64,000 nucleotides of DNA, from the NCBI GenBank assembly GCA_000469685.2, contig LS997565.1, positions 2,432,505 to 2,496,504 on the forward strand, read 5' to 3'. The stretch comes from Haemonchus contortus. Its lineage: Eukaryota > Nematoda > Chromadorea > Rhabditida > Trichostrongylidae. Shown here piece after piece: positions 12,326 through 22,798 of this stretch. Both the position numbers and the translations under genes were made by a program. Position 1 is the stretch's first letter. The number at the start of each line of letters is the position of its first letter. Under the pieces are notes generated by a model that worked only from the letters and a program-made list of their open reading frames with translations, made no database searches and was not told the DNA's origin.

Positions 12326-13603
12326 ATGCAGTATACTATAGTTATACTTGCCATTATTGGAGTAGCACTGAGTGCCGATTTCGGAGGCAGCATGTTCGAG
12401 CAGAGCGTTATGGAAGGACCTGATGATACGAATGGTCCTGATGACATGGGTGGTCCAGGCGGTAAAGGTGGCCTATTTGGTGGACGATTTGGTCCAGGTG
12501 GCCGATGGGGCCCCGGTCGTCATCATCGTGGACCTCCACCACCACCATATCTCAAAAATGTCACTGAGGACGCTCGTCGAGAATATTTCGATATCATGAA
12601 GGACATGAACAAGACGATTGCACAGCAGAAACAGGACATTCTGGCCTGGGCTACAGAGCATGGAATCAGGGTGAATATTTGGATACTGTACTTACAATCT
12701 TTACGATACTGTGAGGCCCAAAAGTTTCGAGTAGGCCACTGGCTGTAATTCTGAAGATCACAAGCCCACTAGCAGGAGGATTACTGTGGCTTCAACTTGA
12801 CTTCAACTGTGGAACGTATTATTTCTTTTCAGGACCAAGTAGAAGAGTTCAATGCGAATTGGACTAGAATAAAGGCTGAAATGAGGAAGAATACAACTGA
12901 TCTTATCAATTCGATGTTATCCGAATACCAAAAGATAACTGCCATTTTGGACAACGAAGATCAGACCCGTCTCGAGATGTTCAAGGCTTTAGGCAATTTG
13001 AGTGCCGAAAATCCAAAGGTGGGATTTTACTTCACTTGCGCCAATTCAACCGCTCTACATCTTTCTGCTTTTAAGGCATACCATGCCGTCTGGTTCGCCA
13101 TGGGTATGTTCAAGCGTAGACGTGGTGGTCGCCGACCACATGGTCCTCCTGGATTTGGTGGAGAAGGTCCAATGGGCCCGATGGGGAAAGGCGGATTCGG
13201 AGGTAAAGGAGGATTCGGCGGAAAAGAAGGATTCGGTGGCTTCGGTGGCCAACGAGGTACGTGGCTTAGTCTTCAATGATTGGAAAGACGTTTGGCCTTC
13301 TTCCGAAATCTTTCTTTTTAGGAATGGGCGGAGGATTCAAAGGAACGACGGACAGCCAACAAGGACAGGGTGGTTTTGGTGGACGAGGTAGGCGAGGCGG
13401 TTTTGGTGGACCAGGTGGAATGATGGGTGGGCAACGTGATCAAGGCGAATTCGGAGGACAACAAGGAGGTTTGTTGACGTTCAGTTCTTTTCCAGGGTTT
13501 ACTTGTAAATAGTGTGTAGGTATTATTAAAATTTCTCATATTTTAAGGTCGGGGCAGTCCAGTCTTCGATCAAAATCAACTCGACGATCCTTTCTACGAA
13601 TAA
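12326..13603 (+). CDS. SXP/RAL-2 family secreted protein with Gly-rich N- and C-terminal segments
   Basis: Five exons: 12326-12670, 12833-13018 (186 nt), 13076-13256, 13322-13468, 13548-13603; about 304 aa. ATG follows a TTTTTCAG acceptor directly and opens a signal peptide (QYTIVILAIIGVALSA). An acidic/Gly-rich stretch (GPDDMGGPGGKGG) comes before PPPPPYLKNVTEDARREYFDIM. Exon 2 holds DQVEEFNANW, the sequon KNTTDL and NEDQTRLEMFKAL. Exon 3 begins AYHAVWFAMGMFKRR and runs into Gly/Phe repeats (GGFGGKGGFGG) across exons 3-4; exon 5 ends with an acidic peptide (DQNQLDDPFYE). The Gly-rich exons have phase-1 junctions, unlike the phase-0 core. AATAAA at 13683. The tail suggests a flexible, possibly self-associating extension, which is inference. 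Donor choice in exon 4 is the least certain point. Confidence 0.82.
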
Positions 13604-13699
13604 ATTACCGGTCACGTATCATGAAATCATTCCAAAAAAGTTGTTGTACAGTGTTTGTGGATAATTTGAAAATTTATCGATTAATAAAATATTTTGAGC

Positions 13700-15390
13700 T
13701 TTACAAATATGTAACTTTGAAGTCCATTCGTGGAATTCGCTGTGAAGGGTTTACCAATACCTGCAAAATGCTCTCTGCACTCTAAACAGTCTGCCAGAGA
13801 CTCGTGGTCAAAAGACGAACGGCATGGGGAGGCGGAGGAGGTGGCATGGAGTAGTTGCACAGCTGTGATCAGCCGACTCGGCTGATTCGCATGAAAAACA
13901 GGTCATGTACATTTTGAGAGATCAGTAGAAAGTGGACAGCCTGAACCTGATGGATAGTATCGAAGACCGAACCCCACACTGCTTCTGAAGGGAGTCAGGC
14001 AGTAGGAACGGTTTTGCGTAATTGGTCCGCCGCACGCGGCTGTCGCGGACGATTCACCTCGTTATAACAGTTCCAGAGTTCTTCATACAGCTCAAACTCT
14101 ATGCGATTACTACTTATAGCTGATTTTACTGTTACTTCTTTTGTTCCTGTGTTTCTTACTCGCTGCTGCATTCTACTACGTTCCTTTAGGCGCGACGTGG
14201 CTTTCGCAGCGCGCGACGACTTCGTTCCTACTGGTCCACACCCCCTTCTGAAGCCACCACCTTTGATGTGGCTAACGCAGTGGATATAAGATTTCTATAA
14301 AGAAAAATCAATTCAGAAAAATCGATTGGAAAGTTTCCGAAGATCTGGAAGCATATCATAGCTTCTGATTGCTGAGTTCCCAGGACCCCTCAGTTGCTGT
14401 GAATGAGCGCTTTAAAGTGCCCGTTTAAGTGACTGGCTGTTTTACTCTGTGTTTCGATGCCAGAAATCGATTACTACTACCTGTTATGGTATTTAAATAG
14501 TTCAAACGCCCAGACACAGCCTACTGGTTTTCGATGGTCACGGGTTACGCAGCATAGTATTAATGGTGTGGAGAATGGGTAAGTACGTGCTCGTCGACGC
14601 GTTGCAGGCTGCCGACGAAACGATCAGCGATGCTCAAAGATTCATGGGTTCCAGTTATTGAAGTATCGGTCAAGTGATTGCCCAAATTGAAGGGAAACTA
14701 GACTAACAGCTGAACGAGGAACCGTCGATCCAAATTTCTGGAACAAGGGTTGAAGTAGAAAAAGAATGGAGCTAAAAGTGGCCGGCATGAAGCAAGCTCA
14801 GGGTTGTGCGCCATGTATGATGGCAGTTTCCAGAATTGTGAAGGTGCTCTATAGGCTTGTGTACTTACTGTATTCCAAGTTAACGACTTTCTCCCCTTAC
14901 TAACTCGAAAAGAACGCCCACGTTTGAACTTTTGGAGGTTCAGAAAAGGGTTAATTTCCTGTCTGCTCAGTACTGTTGCTGTTCACGTGCGACACGAGGA
15001 AGCCAAAGAGGAAACCCGGTCTGGGAGGCCTTTGTATATGTATGTGGGACTAAATTTCTTGTGCCCACCATCAAATCGGTCTTTGTGGGGATCGTGAAGG
15101 CAGACCAAAAAGCCGTCTTCTGGAAAACGTATTCATTCCATACGGAGCCTGGGCTTTCTGCCCAATGTGGTTTCGTCTGAAATAATGGCTCTACCAGACA
15201 GTTGACATCTCCTCTGATCTTATTGACGAAGCCATAATCAAGAAGCATGTGCAGCTTGCATTGATGAAGTAGGGAACAACCTCAACCAAAAAGACCCTCA
15301 ATCACATCAGAAAGAGTTTTGTAAAAAATCAATTTTTACGGAATTTACGAAAAAAAAACTCTGAGCTACGATCAGAACTTGTAATGTTTT
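13700..15390. other. Intergenic stretch without a supported gene
   Basis: A GC-rich patch at about 14015-14230 (GTCCGCCGCACGCGG, GCGCGACG) resembles the GC-rich inverted-repeat elements elsewhere in the window, but I could not define both ends. ORFs around 14932-15248 on both strands overlap each other and show no domain. Confidence 0.35.
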
Positions 15391-15422
15391 AGCACAACTT
15401 TATTCCAATTTCGTTCAGTACA

Positions 15423-16167
15423 TCAAAAATCAGCAAACGGGCAAAGGTCCTTTTGCGTTTTTGTCGGGAGTTCTTCGACTTCTTCAGAGTCGTCATCTAC
15501 ATCCTCCATCGCGTCGTCACTCATGACATTCATCAATAAGTTGGTTGAATCCAGAGATTTATGGGACTTACGACGGGGGCAGTTATCAGGCTCGAACGCT
15601 TCGAAAGCCTCCTTCAGCACTCCAAACACCTGAAATGGTTTTTCTTTTAGGGGAGAGATCGCTGAAGCTACGCCCTGACCTCGAATTGCTGAGATTTTAG
15701 CTCTTTGAGCGCATCTCGCATTTCTGTCCGGGTTTGATTCTTCTCCATTGTTATAGCGAGGTATTTCTTAAGAGCTGCAGGAAGTTCCTTGGCTAGTTGG
15801 GTGACATTCTTGTTCAACTCTTTCTCATAGCTTTCCATATCTTTGTTGAATCGTTTAACTTGTTTCTGAAGAAGTAACTGCACAGTTACGGAGCCAATGC
15901 CTCCTATATCCATGATTCCAGGGAACTTCCACCTACCTCAACTCTGTGCTTTTTGGCCCAATTCAGGATTTCTTCCTTTTGCTCAACCATATTCATATCA
16001 TCTCTCGCCTTGATAGCACAAAATTCTGCACGAGCTTTTCGGTCCAGTCCCTTCAGAAACGTCAGTTTGGGTTTTGCTGTGTGGCATTCTTCATGACGTT
16101 GACGGTGTTTATCGCCGAGGCACAACAGAGGCACACTGATGAGCAACAAGAACAGAGCGCTTCTCAT
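15423..16167 (-). CDS. SXP/RAL-2 family secreted protein, acidic tail
   Basis: Minus-strand exons: 16167-15937, 15865-15680 (186 nt), 15629-15423; 207 aa. The start codon follows a GGTTCAG acceptor by one base; signal peptide MRSALFLLLISVPLLCLG. Exon 1 has FLKGLDRKARAEFCAI and ends WAKKHRVE; exon 2 has KQVKRFNKDME, the sequon NVTQL and KNQTRTEM; exon 3 begins VFGVLKEAFEAFEPD and carries a strongly acidic tail (DDAMEDVDDDSEEVEELP). Exon sizes and tail type match the 4.9-kb gene, so the two are probably close paralogues in opposite orientation. A reverse AATAAA lies at 15399-15404. Confidence 0.86.
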
Positions 16168-16644
16168 TCTGAACCTATAAATAACTTTGTTCTGACAACT
16201 TCAGGAGATTGAGCTATGGAAAACCATATTTCAAAGAATCGGGTGGAAGTGGTAGGAAACATTCCCCAAGCTTGTTCCCGCCCAGTCCGATTAAATCTCC
16301 CACCCTTTTAGGTTCGATTATGTGAAAAATGGTATGACCATTCCAAGTCAGTGTATAGAAAACATAAACATTGAAACTACGATCTTTAATGGAAGACGGA
16401 CGCAGAGAGCTTCCGGAAATCTGGCATTTGCTAGTACGATCTAGAGAAAAGCTGGAGATGTAGTGAGGGAGTGGGGGAATGAGGGTTGGGAGAAGGGATG
16501 GGGAAGGAAAGAGCTATCTGTAAATCAGCTTCACTGAGAGAACGAGAATACAATAATAATGACCAAATGAATGACAAGTTGAAAACAAAGCAAAGGACGT
16601 GATAGGCCGAAATCACGTTCAGAGATGTTTGCTTATCGGCTTAA

Positions 16645-16652
16645 CTTATATA
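16645..16652 (-). promoter_or_regulatory. TATA box candidate for the 15.4-kb minus-strand SXP gene
   Basis: Reads TATATAAG on the minus strand, about 480 bp upstream of the start codon at 16167, in the same form as the other cluster TATA-like motifs. Confidence 0.4.
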
Positions 16653-17660
16653 CGGCTGCTTTTGTGTCGCTTCTTCCGTGATCAGAAATCCCTACCGTAT
16701 TGCCGTCAAATTTCCACGTACTGATGGATGTGAAAAAAGGACAAGAGCGTGCCTTTTTGAAGCTCTCCTCCTCGGCTTAGCGGCTTTTATCATCACGCTC
16801 TTGATATGGTTTCATTATGGCCAGTTTTACACACTCCATCTGAAACAATGCAACCACAGTCACCGAACAATCGGTCAATCCCTTGAGAACAGCCGTGGAG
16901 ACCTCAAAATCATTGACAAACGAAAAAAAAAAACTGGGCTGCTCTGGTTCTGATCATTGATGGTTTACAGTCTAGTTCTCATCGGTTCACTTCATACCGA
17001 CGCCGATAAATGTAGGCCCAGAACCCTAAGGATAGTTCATCCAATACTTTCGGAGATTTTCGGAGAGCCCCATAGTGATAAAATTCGAATAGTGATCGAA
17101 GTTGCAGCTCTAAGGACGGAACATTGTATGGCTGCCTGATTGCCTTAGTATGACATCATTTCAAGAATAAATTGCCAGCAATTTTTCTTTTGTAGCGTTT
17201 GCTGAGTGTTTCTTCAATGAACAAATCTCCCTGTAATCCCCTATATTTTTGTATTTCAACGTCTTCAGTTCCTGAATACCGGAGCCTTTGATAAGGGTTA
17301 TCATTTGGAGTGAGGGAGTACAGAGTTCTGATCGCCTTTTGGTTGTGGTACCGTGCTCAGCTGAAATACATACATATAATCGCTGAGACTCTTTCAATGA
17401 TAGTGTTCATTGTACTTTTGAAGCTTTTCTTCGCTTAATCTGCTTATGATTTCTAGAGAAACTCATCTGAAACTACGTCTTATCACTGAAATCTTTTGAG
17501 TTAATTAGGCAAAATGCTAAGACTCTGAAGAAGCGAACGACGTCGCAATCTTCGCTCTGAGACATCGAGTAGTCAAAGAACTTCCCTGCAAAATGCAGTT
17601 TTCAAAACATCGATCTTTTTCGTTACTTTTCAGGAAATTCGAATTCTCTACACAGTAGAT
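16653..17660. other. Intergenic stretch without a supported gene
   Basis: The ORF at 16678-16953 (+) has one hydrophobic stretch but no start context, paralogue or domain, so it is not called. Nothing else is recognisable. Confidence 0.35.
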
Positions 17661-17662
17661 GC

Positions 17663-18150
17663 TCAAAACGAGCCAAATGGCATTTCGATTGCATTGAAAA
17701 AGAAATTGAGTTCTCCAAATGTGGAGGAAGTATCACCTGTATCACATGTCGTCCCGTTGATCATCGACCTCCTCGAGCGGGCGCCAGTAACGTCTCCATT
17801 CGCCCCTGTCAAGAGCCAGAGTGGTCCAGTGAATCGCCCTCGCTTCAGGGACACCGGGTCCAACATTTCTTCCGTCCAGAGTTTTCGTGAAGAGTATGAC
17901 CATTTCGTTGGCAACCGTCCTGGAGTTCTTTTGATGTCCCGAGGGATCCAGTCAGTAACCGCCCTGGTCCAACGGTCATTACTATATCGCATAACGTGTT
18001 CGGCTCACCTGCTCTTCGATTTTTTGGCGTAATCAACGTTCGTTCGATGACGGAGCTTGAAACTCCGGATTCCCTACTGCACTTGCGTGTATGGGGAAAT
18101 TCCGAGCATCGTCCTTCCCAAAACGCGTTGAGTAACGCTGACAGCATGTT
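17663..18150 (-). mobile_element. RTE-type non-LTR retrotransposon, 3'-terminal fragment (degenerate)
   Basis: The minus-strand translation contains [20 protein letters not shown] followed by a [18 protein letters not shown] block, close to the conserved C-terminus after the reverse transcriptase of RTE/BovB-type LINEs (RWTRAVxDWxPRDxKRTxGRPPxRW...W..LARDRxxW). Upstream homologous blocks are in another frame (17845-18153), so the fragment is frameshifted. No endonuclease or RT core is present: a 5'-truncated dead insertion. A related fragment in the other orientation is at 25310-25590. Confidence 0.75.
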
Positions 18151-18639
18151 CATCTTGCTTTGGAGGAAGTACTGGAGAGAACGATTTCCATCTGTACGCA
18201 GAAAGCAATGGCAGTATCTAACACCACAGAAACTATTTAAACATCGAGGTTATTTGAATATATTCAAAAACGATGGCGGTGCCATCACCGCCAAAACTCT
18301 TCAGTCAGTGGTAACACTGAAAGATTCCTGCTTCATTTATATAGAAAACTGTATCTGTATGCAAACACCCACCCTCTACATAGCTTTCAGAGTACAGCGT
18401 CAAGGCGCCTTCGACGCCAACGCGTCAGCTATAGCGCTCGGCGCGGACCGCTTCAGCGTCCAGCGTTTGCGTTGGGGCATGTTGTTCTACAAGAGGACCT
18501 GTATAGAGTGTTTTATAGTGATGTACAACAGTTTCGCCGCTATATACCAATTTGTCGAGATAAGAATAGATTGATTTATGTATCAAAGAGAAATGAGAAA
18601 AAAAAAGAAATTGAAAAGAGCCCATAAGGAGAGCATAAG

Positions 18640-18960
18640 AGACGCTGTTGGATCGAAAAACAGTCAAGATAGGGCATAATAAGGAACCCCAAAGCCGGTT
18701 AAGCCGAAAAACACGCCGAAGGCGGACGAATTTTTAGGTGTTGTTAACGCTCCAATCGCACCGGGACCCACACCTTGCACGCAAGCAGCGTAATGCAGAC
18801 AGTTGTATGCAAGAACGCGCACGTTCAAGCAGCTCGTCCAAATCTCCCTTCCATGAAGCTTTTTCAGCAACATTCTCGTCCAACCCCTTTTTTCTTCGCC
18901 ACCTTTGCACTCTTTTGGACTATCACTCCCGCAATTCGTTTAGAACCAGTTAGTGCTCTA
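18640..18960 (+). repeat. Unclassified interspersed repeat, copy 1
   Basis: Shares ordered blocks with 23900-24150: ACCCACAC.TTGC, CAGACAGTTGTATGCAA / CAGGCAGTTGTATGCAA, CAGCTCGTCCAAA, CTTCCATG.A, CATTCTC.TCCAACC. A weaker third copy is at 20330-20640. No ORF or terminal structure was recognised. Confidence 0.6.
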
Positions 18961-19509
18961 CTCGGCAGGATGCCGTTCTCGATGCTTTATAATCTTCATG
19001 GTATCTCACGACCTTATCCAAAAGCAAATTGTTGCATTAACGCCCCTTTCGCTCTTCTCAAACCTCGACGAGATTGAAGTGTTCTTGTTGCAACAGCGTA
19101 CCCTGGAGAATAATTGTGAAGTACGAAACTACAACGGTGTGTTTGCCATCAACTTCTCGTCCGTATAGGTGTTTTAGCAGTAAAGTTAGGCGGTAAGTCA
19201 GGTTCGAGACTCAAAAAACTCGCCAATGTTTCGATCAAAATTCTTGATAAACAAGTAAACATTGACAGGGAGGTTTTACACCAACTCCAACTTTTCGATC
19301 ATTGCTGAACCGGTTTAGCAGATCCTCCACTAGCCGATTCATTGATGCCCTTCGATAGAACTGAACGTCCAAGAAGAAGTCAACGATCGTGCGCCAAAAA
19401 GTTCAAGGAAAAACGGAAACAGCAAATTGTAGCAAACCTAAGTTCCAGTGAGCGATGGTCATTTGATTACGGCAACGACTCCCTCATAGATTAGCATCAA
19501 CATAGATTG

Positions 19510-19517
19510 TATATAAG
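19510..19517 (+). promoter_or_regulatory. TATA box candidate for the 19.6-kb SXP gene
   Basis: TATATAAG about 100 bp upstream of the start codon, the tightest TATA-to-ATG spacing in the cluster. Confidence 0.5.
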
Positions 19518-19615
19518 GAAGGTTGGCGCTCAGTTCCCACATTGATCGAATTCGACCATATTTTTGAAATATTTCGCTCTTCAGAAAGCCTCCCGAATCA
19601 ATAATTTTTTCCAGG

Positions 19616-21259
19616 ATGAAAGATGTTTTCGTTCTGTTCATCGTCATTGCGTCAATACAGTCCCATATGTGTGACGATATGGCCGATCATCTGGGAGGTT
19701 ATGTGGGCCGTGGATGTCGCAAAGGGACACCTCAGCCACTATTCTTGAAGAATGTCACCAAAGAAGCGCGGAAGGAGTACAGTGCCATTCTGAGGAATCG
19801 AAACACCACTATCGCTGAACAAAACAGCGAAATATGGAATTGGGCCATCAAGTATGGCTTGCAGGTAGGTAGAAATACTGAGAACTTTCCCGAGTTCCAT
19901 AAATACTAAATAAGAAGATGTTTGAAGATGTCGAGGACACAATCAGAAACCTGGAACGGCTGTTTACTACTTTCAGCAAAGGAAAATATATTTCAGGAAC
20001 AAGTGGAAGAGTACAATCGCAACAGAACGCTCATAGAACAGGAACTCAAGCAAAACTTCACTCAGTTGGTTTCTGATCTACCACAAATCCTTTCAGAGTT
20101 TTTCAGTATAATTGGGAACGAAGCTCAGACAAGAACAGAAATGAAAACGGCACTTGGAGATTTGAAGATCCGAAACACGAAGGTAAGAACCCTTGAACAA
20201 CAACAGTGTGTTTGGAACCGGCGGCTTGCATACTCTGAATTTGAAAATTACATCAGACGAATTTGAAGGATCATAACTCTGTGAAACAGATGCCCGAGGG
20301 CAACAGTCATGTCAAGGTTTTCCCAATATTCTATGAATACGCCGATTTCTGCGCTCCTTAAAGGCACAGTTCTCGTTAAAAATGGTTACTGAGGTTTTTG
20401 CTTTTATGAACCTGCAACTTTCAAAGAGCCAAAGGAAAGCAGTCGGTATGGAAAAACGGCCAAGATGAGACATAATAAGAGCCTAAAACTGGCTACGTTC
20501 TTATTTAAGGTGGACGAGTTGTTAAGCGTTGTGAAAGCTGTAGAGTTTGCACCATTCCCATCATGACACTTCTTTCTGAATCCTGATATTTCTCTAGATA
20601 CACCGATTTTTGCAATTTCCTTGCCACTTAGGCACTATTTTGGGCTATCATTTCCATTACTCGTCCAAAACTTGATAACCCAGGACCACTGTGAAGTGTG
20701 CCTTTAATAGATGTTTCGAATTGACTATTAGCTGAATCTAAATTGGGACTACCTAATTTCCAGTCGAGCACGTCTGATGTGTGTCCCCGTTGACATTGAT
20801 TGTGAGAAAAATATCCACTTCGTCACTTCATTATATCGCTAGTAAAACCGTCCATTACTGCAAGCAAAACCAGATACAATAGTAGCAGGTTTTTGCAAGC
20901 AAACCTACTTATGCTCAACACAGTGGTGAAATCACTATAATGGATCTTTACAGGCATTCAACGTCTTGAGATTTGCGTTTTCTGAACTGAAACCTCGTCA
21001 GCAGTGCTCACGCAAAGGTAAATCGCATGGTTCACGTGGAATGTTGGCCAGAATGCCAAAAAAGAAGATGTCGCACAAGGAAATGGCGCACATGATGGGT
21101 CATATGATGGCCATGATGATGAAAAGTATGCATGAAAACGAAGATCCAAATGACGGCATGAATAAGGATTCGGGAGAAGACAATGCTTTCGAATCTTTCG
21201 ATAACTCAGATAGGAGAATCTTATCGAATAGCACTGATGAAGCTGAAGATTTTCTGTAA
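19616..21259 (+). CDS. SXP/RAL-2 family secreted protein with Met/His-rich tail
   Basis: Exons 19616-19864, 19997-20182 (186 nt), 20954-21259; 246 aa. ATG follows TTTTTTCCAG by one base; signal peptide MKDVFVLFIVIASIQS. Exon 1 has PLFLKNVTKEARKEYSAIL and ends WAIKYGLQ; exon 2 has EQVEEYNRNR, the sequon QNFTQL and NEAQTRTEMKTAL; exon 3 begins AFNVLRFAFSELKPR, then a basic stretch, then a Met/His-rich run (HKEMAHMMGHMMAMMM) and an acidic end. Met/His clusters of this kind bind copper or other soft metals in some proteins; that role is inference. Intron 2 (771 bp) contains a diverged copy of an interspersed repeat. Identity of the core is secure from paralogue alignment. Confidence 0.86.
20330..20640 (+). 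repeat. Unclassified interspersed repeat, diverged copy 2 (inside intron 2)
   Basis: GAAGGC-like start (AAAGGCACAGTT..CGTTAAAAATGGTTACTGAGG) matches 23915-23950, and AAACGGCCAAGATGAGACATAATAAG matches 18657-18682 (AAACAGTCAAGATAGGGCATAATAAG in part). The family therefore seems to be at least 500 bp long, with each copy retaining different parts. Confidence 0.45.
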
Positions 21260-21299
21260 AAGATGATGAGCTAGTCAGATTTTGAAACCCGCTGGTTTT

Positions 21300-22650
21300 A
21301 TTATGCAGTAAGTCGGAAAACTAATCTCGGCCGAAGTACATCGCCATTACACGGCGCATCCTCATCTGCTTCACTCAGTGGACATATCCTATACCTCGTT
21401 TTGGTTTAGCCCGAATGAGTGGCGTGTTTGCTCGGTCGTTTGACTCTTCTGTTCCACTCACTGCTGTTACAAAAAGCACGCTGACTTCGAAATCCTTTCG
21501 GTTTTGACACAAAAACAGAAGCGTTGTGTGCTTCGTCTGATTCAATAAATCGTTCAGTTCGAATAAACATCAACGTTTGATACTTGGAATGATGAAGAAC
21601 AATCAGAGGAGGTGGAGTCCCTTCTAAAAAAACCATATAAAATTGCAAGAGAAAGAAATTGCAAAAGTCTAACAGAACAGTATTGCAGAGCAATTAGGGC
21701 GTCCGGAAAGTATGAGAGAATTAAGTCGTCTCTTTTAATACAAAATAACTACAACAATAAAGTTACACCAGTGATCGAAATAGTGCCCCCCCCCCCCCCT
21801 TAGCCACAATGCCACAATGTTCATATCCCCATCAAGCGTACAGGGCCCTGATGCCATTCCTCGCAAAGAGGAGGGACACAGTTCATTCAAGTACTCCCTA
21901 CTTGACGTCCTGACAATTCTTTATTAGTATTCTCGTCGTGAAGGCATCTTCTCAGAGCAGGCCTGTGGGCTCTAGAAGCACGGAAGTCATACGAGTTGAG
22001 ATCAGCTGAGTATGTGGGGATTGGGGTAGTCAGATTATACCGATGCTGTATAAAGTATTGTTAAAATCCCGATTTGCACAGCTAAAGAAGTAAACATAGG
22101 CAGTCGCACCTGGACATTGTTCCACAATCTCTTCTATTTCCGAAGTTGGGGATTTGCCCATTTTTCTCGAGAATAACGTAGGCTGCCCGCTATTGGGATT
22201 CCAACTCCGTTTGGAAACTCTCTGCTCTGAGTCACAACTAGTGAGAACTGGTCTTCGCTAATTGTGACAGGTAACATTCCAAAGTAATGGAATACTGTCA
22301 TGCCCCCGAGGACGAAGAACTTGTTGGAATGTCAGGTGAAACAGGGTCACATCATAAAGAACCTGTTCGGGGCAGATGCACTAAATAGTTAAGGTACTCG
22401 TTTTCAACCAATCAGATGAAGATACCGAGTACTGGGAAAGGGAATAGAAAAAAACGGTGACATATTTGCCGCAGGTTTCTACAAGGGTTCGAACCACTGG
22501 ATGTCCCTTCTGGTCGGTTTTTACTTTTCCAAAAAGAACCACCTAAATGCACTTTGATTCGGGTGAGCGTTTTCCAAAACTCTCAGGAGTGCGCAGCTCC
22601 ACTTTGCTTGGTAAGATTCCTAAACAGAGGTGCAAAGACAGAGTGTTAGA
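21300..22650. other. Intergenic stretch without a supported gene; poly(C) tract
   Basis: Contains a run of about 14 C at 21786-21800 and otherwise unassigned sequence. A block at 21915-21935 (ATTCTTTATTAGTATTCTCGT) resembles the 3' end of the adjacent minus-strand SXP gene at 22650-22670, perhaps the remnant of a duplicated 3' UTR. Confidence 0.3.
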
Positions 22651-22798
22651 ATTCTTTATTAGTGTTCTCGTAAAAGCACGACTATTGTGAGACGAATAGT
22701 CTTTAGTTTAAACCTTGACTTGCGGTATTTATGGCAGATATCAATACACAAGGTGGGAGCATAGACAATCAAGCCAAAGACAGTATTATTCTCCTTGG

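Noticed and set aside
12473..12661. Minus-strand ORFs over the Gly-rich gene (also 13055-13539)
   Set aside because: Shadows produced by Gly/Pro codon bias; no splice or start support.
14932..15248. Overlapping ORFs on both strands near 15 kb
   Set aside because: Neither strand gives a recognisable family; splice sites are not convincing.
16678..16953. Possible 91-aa membrane protein
   Set aside because: One hydrophobic run, but no acceptor before the start, no paralogue, no domain and a poly(A) run at its end.
21915..21960. Possible extra SXP 3' UTR remnant
   Set aside because: Only about 20 bp resembles 22650-22670 and no exon remains were found nearby.
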